A stretch of DNA of 7,414 bases from JAPOPJ01 sp964538885 (lineage in GTDB: Archaea > Thermoproteota > Nitrososphaeria > Nitrososphaerales > Nitrosopumilaceae): positions 1 to 7,414 of the forward strand of contig CAZIHR010000024.1 in NCBI GenBank assembly GCA_964538885.1, read 5' to 3'. A model generated the notes under the pieces. The model did no database searches. It saw only the letters and a list, made by a program, of their open reading frames with translations, and had not been told where the DNA came from. Position 1 is the first letter of the stretch. Every line of letters starts with the position of its first letter. Of this stretch, positions 1 through 5,706 are shown piece after piece. A program made the position numbers and the translations under genes.

Positions 1-129
1 TTTGTGACCTGACAAATCAATTCAAACCCGTAATATCCGCAAGGACTGACAGGCAGGCGGGTGTGGAATTGAATGGCCGTATGGCCAAATCATACAGTAT
101 CTTTTGATACTATACAAGGAGGTAAACTA
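1..129 (+). promoter_or_regulatory. Structured 5' leader RNA, copy 1, with strong Shine-Dalgarno
   Basis: This untranslated leader ends at the ATG at 130. Pairings seen: P1, TCAATTC (17-23) with GAATTGA (66-72); P2, ACCCG (26-30) with CGGGT (58-62); P3, TCC (36-38) with GGA (43-45) closed by a GCAA tetraloop; then TGGCC-GTAT-GGCCA (74-87) and AGTATC-TTTT-GATACT (about 96-111). GGAGG at 118-122 lies 7 nt before the ATG. The unpaired blocks GTGACCTGACAA (4-15) and GGACTGACAGGCAGGC (43-58) are the same in the other copies, while P1 changes sequence but keeps pairing. This pattern fits a cis-regulatory RNA controlling transcription or translation; no ligand or known riboswitch class is recognised. 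The left edge may be cut by the window. Confidence 0.72.
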
Positions 130-384
130 ATGAACCAAATATCACAATATAGGGGAGAATATCTCCCAGATACACGACTACCAAATACTGGCAAACTGGT
201 ACAGGCAAAATCCCTGGTTCCCAGAGAATCAGAGAAATTGCTAAAAAATACATTGGCACTATTTGTTGAGAACAACAATAGGGTATATCTGGTAACACCA
301 AATTACCTGGTTCCCGAAGATGCCAAGCTCGTTAGGGATTCCCAGCAGAATCTCTGCGGTATACCAGCAGTTACTGGCGGATAA
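130..384 (+). CDS. Hypothetical 84-aa protein, first gene of the leader-driven set
   Basis: The start is fixed by GGAGG 7 nt upstream of ATG 130; the frame is open back to 73, but that stretch is the leader RNA. The protein is small and soluble, with no signal peptide or membrane segment. A central stretch (about residues 40-62, LALFVENNNRVYLVTPNYLV) reads like alternating beta strands. I do not recognise a family. The stop codon ends 1 nt before the ATG of the next gene, so the two are probably translated from one message. Because this gene has the best ribosome binding site of the group, it is likely the gene most directly controlled by the leader. Confidence 0.6.
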   Translation: MNQISQYRGEYLPDTRLPNTGKLVQAKSLVPRESEKLLKNTLALFVENNNRVYLVTPNYLVPEDAKLVRDSQQNLCGIPAVTGG

Positions 385-385
385 A

Positions 386-1156
386 ATGTCCACAACATTG
401 ACAGATGGGAGTGTGGCTCTTGCCACCCTCATCTCCAATGATATAATCACAAAATCAGCAGAGAGTAGAAATCTACGTCCACACCCAAAACAATCAGGGT
501 ACACTAGAACAAAAGCAGTAATTTACAAAATGATGACTTCCAACACTGGTGCCAGTATACTTGACTCTGGTGATACATGTGGTCGAGCGTGGGAAATTAA
601 TCGAACAAACAAATTTGATAGATTTCCTAATGTGTATCAACGTATTCGGGATGAACCATCAAAGGGTTATCTAATAAATACATTCAAGTTCCTTTGTAGT
701 AATCTTCACTACAATCATACATTGCATACTGAATTCATGCAATATTGCCGCAAAATCGATGTTGATGATTCCATGTTATGGCCCGCTTTAATGGAATCAT
801 ATGCAGAAGAAATTGGAGAGCACACACCTACAATGAACACATTTGAGGACGAGTATTGCCTACTTGACTCTACACTCCAGTTTATACAAATGAATGACAG
901 GGTACTGGTACAGTATCACGGCGGTTGTGATGTCAGGGGTGGATATACAGCACCAATAGCATTCGAATGTAAAGAAGGCACACTATTCTACACTGATGCA
1001 GTTTGGTTACAGTGTGAGTGCAATCTTTTGGGTTTCTATGAAAACAGTTGGTGTGATTATAATGGTGATGTGGTTGAATTCCCAAAGAATTGGATATCAA
1101 ATGATGGACGTGTAAAATGCACATCGTGTAGATGTCCGGTAGTTGGGAATTTCTAA
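386..1156 (+). CDS. Phage-type protein with LDSG..GRAWE and HGGCDVRGGYT motifs
   Basis: This 256-aa protein starts at ATG 386, 1 nt after the preceding stop; an in-frame ATG at 320 would overlap the upstream gene over 60 nt and is less likely. Two motifs stand out: NTGASILDSGDTCGRAWE (53-70) and QYHGGCDVRGGYT (176-188). From memory these match a family of unknown function common in tailed-phage genomes. The C-terminal part carries cysteines 210, 212, 223, 245, 248 and 250 (CxC ... C ... CxxCxC), a likely zinc site. No catalytic role can be assigned. It is followed after 3 nt by the next gene. Its presence is one of the main reasons to regard this block as virus-derived. The family resemblance is recalled, not searched. 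Confidence 0.75.
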   Translation: MSTTLTDGSVALATLISNDIITKSAESRNLRPHPKQSGYTRTKAVIYKMMTSNTGASILDSGDTCGRAWEINRTNKFDRFPNVYQRIRDEPSKGYLINTFKFLCSNLHYNHTLHTEFMQYCRKIDVDDSMLWPALMESYAEEIGEHTPTMNTFEDEYCLLDSTLQFIQMNDRVLVQYHGGCDVRGGYTAPIAFECKEGTLFYTDAVWLQCECNLLGFYENSWCDYNGDVVEFPKNWISNDGRVKCTSCRCPVVGNF

Positions 1157-1159
1157 CAA

Positions 1160-1558
1160 ATGCCATATTATACATTTAAGGAATTTCCAACAGTTGGTGG
1201 AAAAATAGGCATACAATTCCGCAAAAAGGCATCCATATTTACTAAAGTGGATTATATACAATCAGAAGAATTATCTCGACAATCTACAATGAAAAAATGC
1301 TATTCTAACTGTGCAAGGATCTCATCCAAGAAATTTCTATACCATGAAGGGTTTGTCCTTGTACCTTCCATAGGAATATGGTTGGATCATGCATTTCTGG
1401 TATGTGATGGTATGGTGATAGACCCCACACTTGGCATCAACAACAGAATAGAATCTGGTACAAGATATGTCGGAGTTCACATACCAAACCCACTAATTCA
1501 CATGGCAAAGAAAATGGTAATCTCACCACTAATTACCAAACCCGAATTGTGGGCTTGA
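1160..1558 (+). CDS. Putative papain-like/transglutaminase-like protein (C-N-H-D motif)
   Basis: This 132-aa protein starts at ATG 1160, 3 nt after the preceding stop, with no clear Shine-Dalgarno, so it probably relies on coupling. The order of conserved-looking residues is C47-x-x-N50, then Y61-H-E-G64, H77 followed by A-F, and D88-P-T90, before RYVGVHIPNP. This layout (CYxN ... EG ... HA ... DPT ... GV) is one I associate with short phage and bacterial proteins of unknown function, and it resembles a Cys-His-Asp triad of the papain or NlpC type. A thiol-based hydrolase or transferase is therefore possible but inferred from motif order only. No signal peptide is seen, so a cytoplasmic role is likelier than cell-wall lysis. 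Confidence 0.65.
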   Translation: MPYYTFKEFPTVGGKIGIQFRKKASIFTKVDYIQSEELSRQSTMKKCYSNCARISSKKFLYHEGFVLVPSIGIWLDHAFLVCDGMVIDPTLGINNRIESGTRYVGVHIPNPLIHMAKKMVISPLITKPELWA

Positions 1559-1591
1559 ACGATATCCGATCTACAGGCAATGTGATCCTCA

Positions 1592-2156
1592 ATGACATTA
1601 AATATGGAGGGATTCGGCGACCACAAAATATACTCATATCACATTCTAGAAGAATTTGATACCGTTCAAAGAATGCTCGTTGCATGCCAAAATAACATCA
1701 ACAAACTAATCTCTTGGAGAAATGATGATAAAAATGATACATGGAAGTGGCTATCACCATTTCTAATATATCATGAGTACTCCATCAGGGCATTTGATGG
1801 ACACAACCTGAGTTTTCTCACCTTTGCATACAAAAGAAGAGCAGTCATCGCATTGATGAGTTCAAATCAATTTCTAGAAATGACACTCGGAGATCACATA
1901 TGTTCAGAGTATTGCGATAAAGTCACCAGCAAATTAAGCAATCGAATATCATCTGGATTTACCATAGATACACCATACCTATCACTAAATGATAGACAAA
2001 TTTCACATGAGGGAAGACATAGGGCGATGGCAGCAATATCTTGTGGTCAGTGAAATTCCAGTCTATCTATACCTGAATGAACCATTACACAATGAGATGC
2101 TACTACTGCTTGGACGAAATGTACTGGATGGTATACTCCCACTTTGCAAACATTGA
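1592..2156 (+). pseudogene. ParB-like HEGRHRAMAA protein, split by a 1-nt frameshift
   Basis: The first frame gives 153 aa from ATG 1592 (ATG 1604 is an alternative start) and stops at TGA 2051-2053, just after HEGRHRAMAAISCGQ (139-153). The sequence that should follow this motif in ParB/Srx-fold phage proteins, EIPVYLYLNEPLHNE, is in the +1 frame from 2052 and ends at TGA 2154-2156. Skipping the T at 2051 joins them as ...CGQ-EIPVYLYLN..., giving about 187 aa. The HEGRHRAxAA signature is typical of phage-encoded ParB-like proteins of unknown role. The break could be an inactivating insertion, a sequencing error or, less probably, recoding. It is the last gene of the first leader-driven set. 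Confidence 0.78.
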
Positions 2157-2179
2157 ATTGTAAATCTGGGAGTAATACC

Positions 2180-2253
2180 TTTTTTGTGACCTGACAAGCT
2201 TTCCAAACCTGCATTATCCATCAGGACTGACAGGCAGGCTGATGTGGGCAAGC
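2180..2253 (+). repeat. Leader RNA 5' domain, copy 2 (direct repeat)
   Basis: Bases 2180-2239 are identical to 5707-5766. Beyond this, similarity continues with scattered changes to about 2253. P1 here is GCTTTCC (2198-2204) with GGGCAAGC (2246-2253): G2198-C2253 is a Watson-Crick pair where copy 3 has G-U, but C2249 creates one mismatch. The lower P2 pairing is weakened. The downstream hairpins and Shine-Dalgarno of copies 1 and 3 are missing; a box C/D sRNA lies there instead. This copy may be a relic, a processing signal for the sRNA, or a recombination end. Confidence 0.8.
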
Positions 2254-2258
2254 AAATT

Positions 2259-2331
2259 GATGAGGGCTATGATGAAACGTCCGGCTTCTGATCCATCATA
2301 TGATGAAGAGAGTCAAATCTGAGCCCTCATC
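2259..2331 (+). ncRNA. Archaeal box C/D sRNA (2'-O-methylation guide)
   Basis: All elements are present in the right order: closing stem GATGAGGGC (2259-2267) with GCCCTCATC (2323-2331); box C ATGATGA (2269-2275); 12-nt guide (2276-2287); box D' CTGA (2288-2291); 8-nt spacer (2292-2299); box C' ATGATGA (2300-2306); 12-nt guide (2307-2318); box D CTGA (2319-2322). Such RNAs bind L7Ae, Nop5 and fibrillarin and direct ribose methylation of the target base paired to the fifth nucleotide before D or D'. By that rule the D' guide targets a C in AAGCCGGACGUU (opposite G2283) and the D guide a G in AUUUGACUCUCU (opposite C2314). I cannot name the target RNAs. No own TATA box is evident, so it may be cut from a longer transcript. 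Confidence 0.9.
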
Positions 2332-2377
2332 TTCTATACAGTATACTACTTTATCAATATAGCCATTCTGAGAATAT

Positions 2378-2455
2378 ATGGACATAATGGCACAGGCAGA
2401 GGCAAACAAGTTTGTCGAAGAGAATCCACCAAGTGGGAAGGTGAGGGTCTTTTGA
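2378..2455 (+). CDS. Possible 25-aa small ORF
   Basis: A short frame begins at ATG 2378 (second ATG 2387) and encodes MDIMAQAEANKFVEENPPSG plus KVRVF. It has no Shine-Dalgarno. It ends inside the hairpin at 2442-2461. Composition is protein-like (acidic, helical start), so it may be a real small protein or the remnant of a larger gene. No family is recognised and the length alone is no evidence; this is a weak call. The rest of 2332-2511 holds no other gene that I can see. Confidence 0.2.
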   Translation: MDIMAQAEANKFVEENPPSGKVRVF

Positions 2456-2461
2456 CCTTCA
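2442..2461 (+). terminator. 8-bp hairpin with TTTT loop
   Basis: TGAGGGTC (2442-2449) and GACCTTCA (2454-2461) form eight pairs including one G-U, closed by a TTTT loop. It lies downstream of the sRNA and the possible small ORF and upstream of the restriction-modification promoter, where a transcript end would be expected. There is no T-run after it, so archaeal termination here is only a guess. The loop and closing C-G pair are like those of the leader hairpin AGTATC-TTTT-GATACT. Confidence 0.3.
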
Positions 2462-2511
2462 TTCATCGCATCCTATCATCAGTATTAGAATTGTTTATAC
2501 TAAATAGGATT

Positions 2512-2541
2512 GAAAGGTATTTTATATGTGGGAACATGTTC
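2512..2541 (+). promoter_or_regulatory. Archaeal promoter with palindromic operator candidate for the RM genes
   Basis: GAAAGG followed by TATTTTATAT (2518-2527) looks like a BRE plus TATA box. Placing initiation 25-30 nt downstream puts the transcript start near 2550, close to the TTG start codon at 2560, so the message would have a very short leader. The perfect 10-bp palindrome GAACATGTTC (2532-2541) falls between TATA box and start site, a position where a bound dimer would block transcription. No regulator gene is visible in the window. Confidence 0.5.
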
Positions 2542-2559
2542 AAGAAGGCTGAGAAATGA

Positions 2560-3405
2560 TTGAAGGTAACCAATGCTAAACAGCAGTTTGTTGTAACAAA
2601 CCAACGAAAAGCTAATGGTTTGAAGCTTATCCCATACATAGGATGTAAGTCTGGCTTTTCACATATTTTTGACTTACTGATTCCGAAAAAACATCGAGGG
2701 AAAATCTATGACATGTTTGGTGGGGGCGGTGGATTTACGTTCTATGCATGTGACAGGTTTGGTTCTAGGAGTGTAATCTATAATGATCACAATCCGGTAA
2801 TAACCAACCTGATTAACACACTAAAAACGGATCCTGAAGGACTGTTTGTCGAATATCAAAAACACGCCGCCAGATCGGGGCCAGAACATTACCTACATGT
2901 CAGGAAAATGGATCTTGTGGATGGAACGCGTGGTGCGGGGCGGTTCTATTACCTTGCCAAGAATGCATTTTCCGGCAAGATAAGATTCAACTTGCACAAC
3001 AAGTTCAACTCCCCAATGCGCAAGAGTGCAAAATGCCCCAAAATAAAACTGGAATCATTGTTGTCACTCTCAAAGACGATAAGACATCTCACGATAACTG
3101 AGGTGGATTTTCAGGAATACAAGGATGTTAGTGGAGGTTTTATGTATCTTGATCCTCCGTATATGAATAACACAAATGGCCATTATAACGCAACCGTACC
3201 ATTGAACGACTTTGTGAATTTTGTGAGGTCGGTGGAAAAATCAAACGCGGTTATGATCTCCGAACAGAATGGACCCGCATTACTGGAACTGTCTGCACAG
3301 TACATGGTGTTCAAGATAACCCTAAACAGATCGTTGCAGTACTTTACACAAAAAAAAAGTAGGGAAATAATAGCTGTAAATTACAAGCCCCCAAACAACT
3401 ATTGA
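2560..3405 (+). CDS. D12-class DNA N6-adenine methyltransferase (Dam-like)
   Basis: It transfers a methyl group from S-adenosylmethionine to adenine N6 in a short DNA site and should protect host DNA from the endonuclease encoded next. Motifs are in the D12 (alpha-class) order: motif X-like KLIPYIGCKSGF (22-33), motif I D51-MFGGGGGF (AdoMet binding), the KNAFSGKIRFNLHNKFNSP region (134-152) and the catalytic motif IV D198-P-P-Y201. The length of 281 aa is normal. The start is TTG 2560: a stop codon in the same frame lies directly before it at 2557-2559, and no in-frame ATG precedes motif X. A run of nine A (3350-3358) near the 3' end could slip but would alter only the last residues. The endonuclease ATG follows 6 nt after the stop. 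The recognition site cannot be read from the sequence. Confidence 0.92.
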   Translation: MKVTNAKQQFVVTNQRKANGLKLIPYIGCKSGFSHIFDLLIPKKHRGKIYDMFGGGGGFTFYACDRFGSRSVIYNDHNPVITNLINTLKTDPEGLFVEYQKHAARSGPEHYLHVRKMDLVDGTRGAGRFYYLAKNAFSGKIRFNLHNKFNSPMRKSAKCPKIKLESLLSLSKTIRHLTITEVDFQEYKDVSGGFMYLDPPYMNNTNGHYNATVPLNDFVNFVRSVEKSNAVMISEQNGPALLELSAQYMVFKITLNRSLQYFTQKKSREIIAVNYKPPNNY

Positions 3406-3411
3406 ACAAAC

Positions 3412-4128
3412 ATGTCGGAGACGGCCAAGAGTGGATTCATCATGGAGGATCTGGTGGTGAATGAATTTACGAAATGGAAAACCAGTAGTATTGCAAAGAG
3501 ATGGTTAAGTATGATGGGGTTCGACTATGTACGGGGAGTCGATGCCAGAACTACGAGGTCAATAGGTATTAATACCAAAGCTGATGTATTGGTCACAGTA
3601 AATGGAGATATTGTTAAGGGCATATCCGTAAAAAAATTCACGGCTAGTTTCAATCAGATAGACAAAAGGTGGGTTGACAGATATGCGGATATTTGGAATA
3701 TGCCATATGACGTTGTGACAATTATTAGGAAATATTGTGGGGTTAAAGGTTACCGCCCGACAGATCTCGGTGTGGTAGATGTCAAGGACACAAGGCGTTT
3801 TTTTCTTACAGAGTTGTCGGATGTTGAACAACTTACCATACTAAACTTCTTTAATGGTGCCAGATGCCAGATTACCAATACTGTTCTCAGGGGGGATAAA
3901 CAACCGTATGCGGATTATGTCCTTGTCACAAAACCCGATATAAAAGACTCGGCGGTTGCAGACATTGAAAATGTAATTGCGTACTATTCCGGTCCTGCAC
4001 ACATAACACGTAGAGGAAATCTAAAACTGGGTAAGATAACCATCCAGAGGAAGGGAGGAAACGGTGGAGGATCAACGGCACAAATGTTACAATTTAAATT
4101 CTCACCAAAGGATATTTTTGACATATGA
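3412..4128 (+). CDS. HinP1I-like type II restriction endonuclease
   Basis: This 238-aa protein resembles, from memory, R.HinP1I (247 aa, G^CGC) along its whole length: FNQIDKRWVDRYADIW (80-95) against FNQIDKHWLAHYQEMW in HinP1I, then MTE/LTELS, VLRGDK-like and the C-terminal TIQRKGG ... MLQFK ... FDI. The PD-(D/E)xK-type site appears as D58 and S72-V-K74, where HinP1I has D62, Q81 and K83; the loop between them is about five residues shorter. All core residues for metal-dependent cleavage seem present, so it is probably active. It should form an operon with the preceding methyltransferase. HinP1I itself recognises GCGC, which contains no adenine, while the partner here modifies adenine; a changed specificity is inferred (see findings). 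Confidence 0.88.
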   Translation: MSETAKSGFIMEDLVVNEFTKWKTSSIAKRWLSMMGFDYVRGVDARTTRSIGINTKADVLVTVNGDIVKGISVKKFTASFNQIDKRWVDRYADIWNMPYDVVTIIRKYCGVKGYRPTDLGVVDVKDTRRFFLTELSDVEQLTILNFFNGARCQITNTVLRGDKQPYADYVLVTKPDIKDSAVADIENVIAYYSGPAHITRRGNLKLGKITIQRKGGNGGGSTAQMLQFKFSPKDIFDI

Positions 4129-4192
4129 AATGAACTGGAATCAAATTGTAACTTGTTTATGCAATTCTAATTATTAAAATTGACTAATTTGC

Positions 4193-4229
4193 AACTGTGT
4201 TTCCTAACTGCGCCCGTAGATGTTGCCTA
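4193..4229 (+). repeat. Left terminal inverted repeat of the IS
   Basis: The outer 15 bases are perfectly inverted relative to 5579-5593; further in, ATGTTGCC followed by T/A then AG also matches the right end, giving an imperfect repeat of about 37 bp with a variable middle. Confidence 0.8.
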
Positions 4230-4293
4230 GCTGAATAATTTTTTGCACCAGTCAGGTACTTTTCTCATTAGGAGTCAAATGTGCATGACACGA

Positions 4294-4323
4294 TGTCCCA
4301 TCAACGTTCAAAATGATGGGACA
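4294..4323 (+). other. Perfect 10-bp inverted repeat inside the IS 5' region
   Basis: TGTCCCATCA (4294-4303) and TGATGGGACA (4314-4323) can pair perfectly around a 10-nt loop. It lies between the left end and the transposase frame. Hairpins in this place in other insertion sequences block transcription entering from outside; that role is only inferred here. Confidence 0.5.
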
Positions 4324-4410
4324 GAGATGTCAAGCACAAGGTATACTTGCAGAATATGGATTTAAGAATGACGTGGCGACGCGGCCCGTCCGTTGGGGAG
4401 TGGACTGCCC

Positions 4411-5530
4411 GTGAACCGTACACGTGGAGCCGCGGTGACCAAGACGGACAACGAAAAGTACGTCAAACGCGGCGCAGGTCTGATCATGTAGTACGATCCG
4501 GAGTGGAAGGATGACGTAAGGCGCGCAAACGAGGGCAAGGTCGGCACATCGTACCAGTACGCCGATACGCTCATCATGATGGCCGACGGTATCAGGGTCG
4601 CGCCGGGGATCCCGTACAGGCAGCTCCAGGGAATGGTTGGCAAAATGTTGCGCAGGTACAACACGCCCGTGTTCAGCCAGATGTACAAGCGGATCAACAA
4701 GCTTGACACGGACATCCTCCGCGGCCCGAACGGGTTGGTGATGGTGTCAGACAGGGAGAGGTCGCGTGTGCTGGCGCTCGATACAAGCGGGCTCAAGCAG
4801 CACAACAGGGGGGAGTGGATCAGGGCCAAGTGGAAGAAGAGGCGAGGCTTTGTAAAGATACACGTGCTAGTCGACACGGAGACCATGAAGGTACTAGAGC
4901 TAGAGGTCACAGACGACTCTGTGGGGGACTCGACCATGTTCAAGTCTCTGCTCGGACAGATCGTGGACACGGACGGCGCGCTGCACAAGGAGCCTCTCGC
5001 CGCGCCCCATTTGGATGATTACGGTACGAAATACGAAAACCATCCTACGTCCGGCGTCTCCCCACTTGCGTCGTTCTTCTCGGGCGTCACGCGGGACAGG
5101 ATCGCGCTAGACTTGCTGCTCGGCGACGCCGCGTACGGTTCAAGGAAGAACATTGCCGCGTGCGCGCGGGCCTGGATGACCCCTCGGCATCATGTACGCG
5201 ATCAACGTGACGGCGCGCAGCAAGGGGTCAGGAGACGCGCTGGGTATCACCGTAAGGGACCAGATGGGCGGAAGCCCTAGGGTGACGCGCCTGAACATGA
5301 TAAACAAGAATGAGAAGTGTGAGAACCAGACATACTGGAAGGCTCGCATAGGCTACGGCATGCGCCGGCTCGTGGAGAGTGTGTTTTCGGCGTTCAAGCG
5401 CCTGTTCGGAGAGCACCTGATGGCCCTCAAGTGGGAAAACATCGTGCAGGAGGCAAGACTCAAGGTGATCTAATACAACAAGTGGAGGGACGAATCGATA
5501 GAGCGGAAGGTGGACGAAGTGACGCCATGA
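4411..5530 (+). pseudogene. IS5-type DDE transposase, inactivated
   Basis: Reading through lesions gives about 370 codons. GTG 4411 is a plausible start; the true N-terminus is uncertain. The order matches IS5-like enzymes: YVKRG and YDPEWK, the PYRQLQG helix region (about 4609-4638), the first Asp in LALDTSG (codon 4780), the second in LLGDAAYG (codon 5125) and Glu in RRLVESVF (codon 5375), then the basic NKWRDE tail. Lesions: TAG at 4489-4491, a one-base expansion in the C4 tract 5180-5183 that moves the rest to the next frame, and TAA at 5471-5473 before the natural TGA at 5528-5530. All three catalytic residues survive, so decay is recent. Long frames on the opposite strand are by-products of GC-rich codon use. 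Confidence 0.88.
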
Positions 5531-5556
5531 CATCCATATCACCGTCCGACAGGGAC

Positions 5557-5593
5557 TTGGCAACATATGGATGGTGAATTAGGAAACACAGTT
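5557..5593 (-). repeat. Right terminal inverted repeat of the IS
   Basis: This is the partner of 4193-4229: bases 5579-5593 are the exact complement of the left end, and GGCAACAT (5559-5566) matches the inner block. The next 113 bases (5594-5706) contain no gene or RNA that I can support. Confidence 0.8.
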
Positions 5594-5706
5594 CATCCTG
5601 ACGAATCATAAATGGCCGAAACCAGATATGGTTAATGACACACATCATTTCTCACGAAGTATGGATCTTAAACCTCGAGCGATATCCACCATTTTTCCTC
5701 TTCTAT

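Larger units (their letters stand above)
4193..5593 (+). mobile_element. Degenerate IS5-type insertion sequence, 1401 bp
   Basis: The ends are inverted: 4193-4207 (AACTGTGTTTCCTAA) matches the complement of 5579-5593 perfectly, and a second matching block, ATGTTGCC (4220-4227), pairs with 5559-5566 at the same distance of 27 nt from each end. The interior carries a DDE transposase gene whose base composition is clearly more GC-rich than the neighbouring genes, a sign of recent origin elsewhere. No target-site duplication is visible. The first 180 bases hold no readable gene but contain a hairpin at 4294-4323. The transposase has several lesions, so the element cannot move on its own. Confidence 0.85.

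Noticed and set aside
36..45. TCCGCAAGGA in copy 1 recalls the twister ribozyme CCGCAAGG segment
   Set aside because: Copies 2 and 3 have TCCATCAGGA instead and no other twister element is found; it is better read as a small hairpin with a GNRA loop.
73..129. In-frame upstream extension of the first gene from ATG 73
   Set aside because: This stretch is leader RNA with hairpins shared with copy 3, and a strong Shine-Dalgarno marks ATG 130.
320..385. Earlier ATG (320) for the LDSG..GRAWE protein
   Set aside because: It would overlap the preceding gene by 65 nt; ATG 386 sits 1 nt after that gene's stop, as in the next junction.
2186..2232. On the minus strand, CCTGATGGATAATGCAGG resembles part of the TPP riboswitch core
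   Set aside because: The partner CTGAGA region is absent, copy 1 does not keep the motif, and the element lies on the + strand ahead of + strand genes.
4362..4988. 208-codon frame on the minus strand opposite the transposase
   Set aside because: It is the expected shadow of GC-rich coding sequence; the + strand carries the DDE motifs.
4183..5603. Target-site duplication around the IS
   Set aside because: The flanks TAATTTGC and CATCCTGA share no direct repeat at the ends defined by the inverted repeats.
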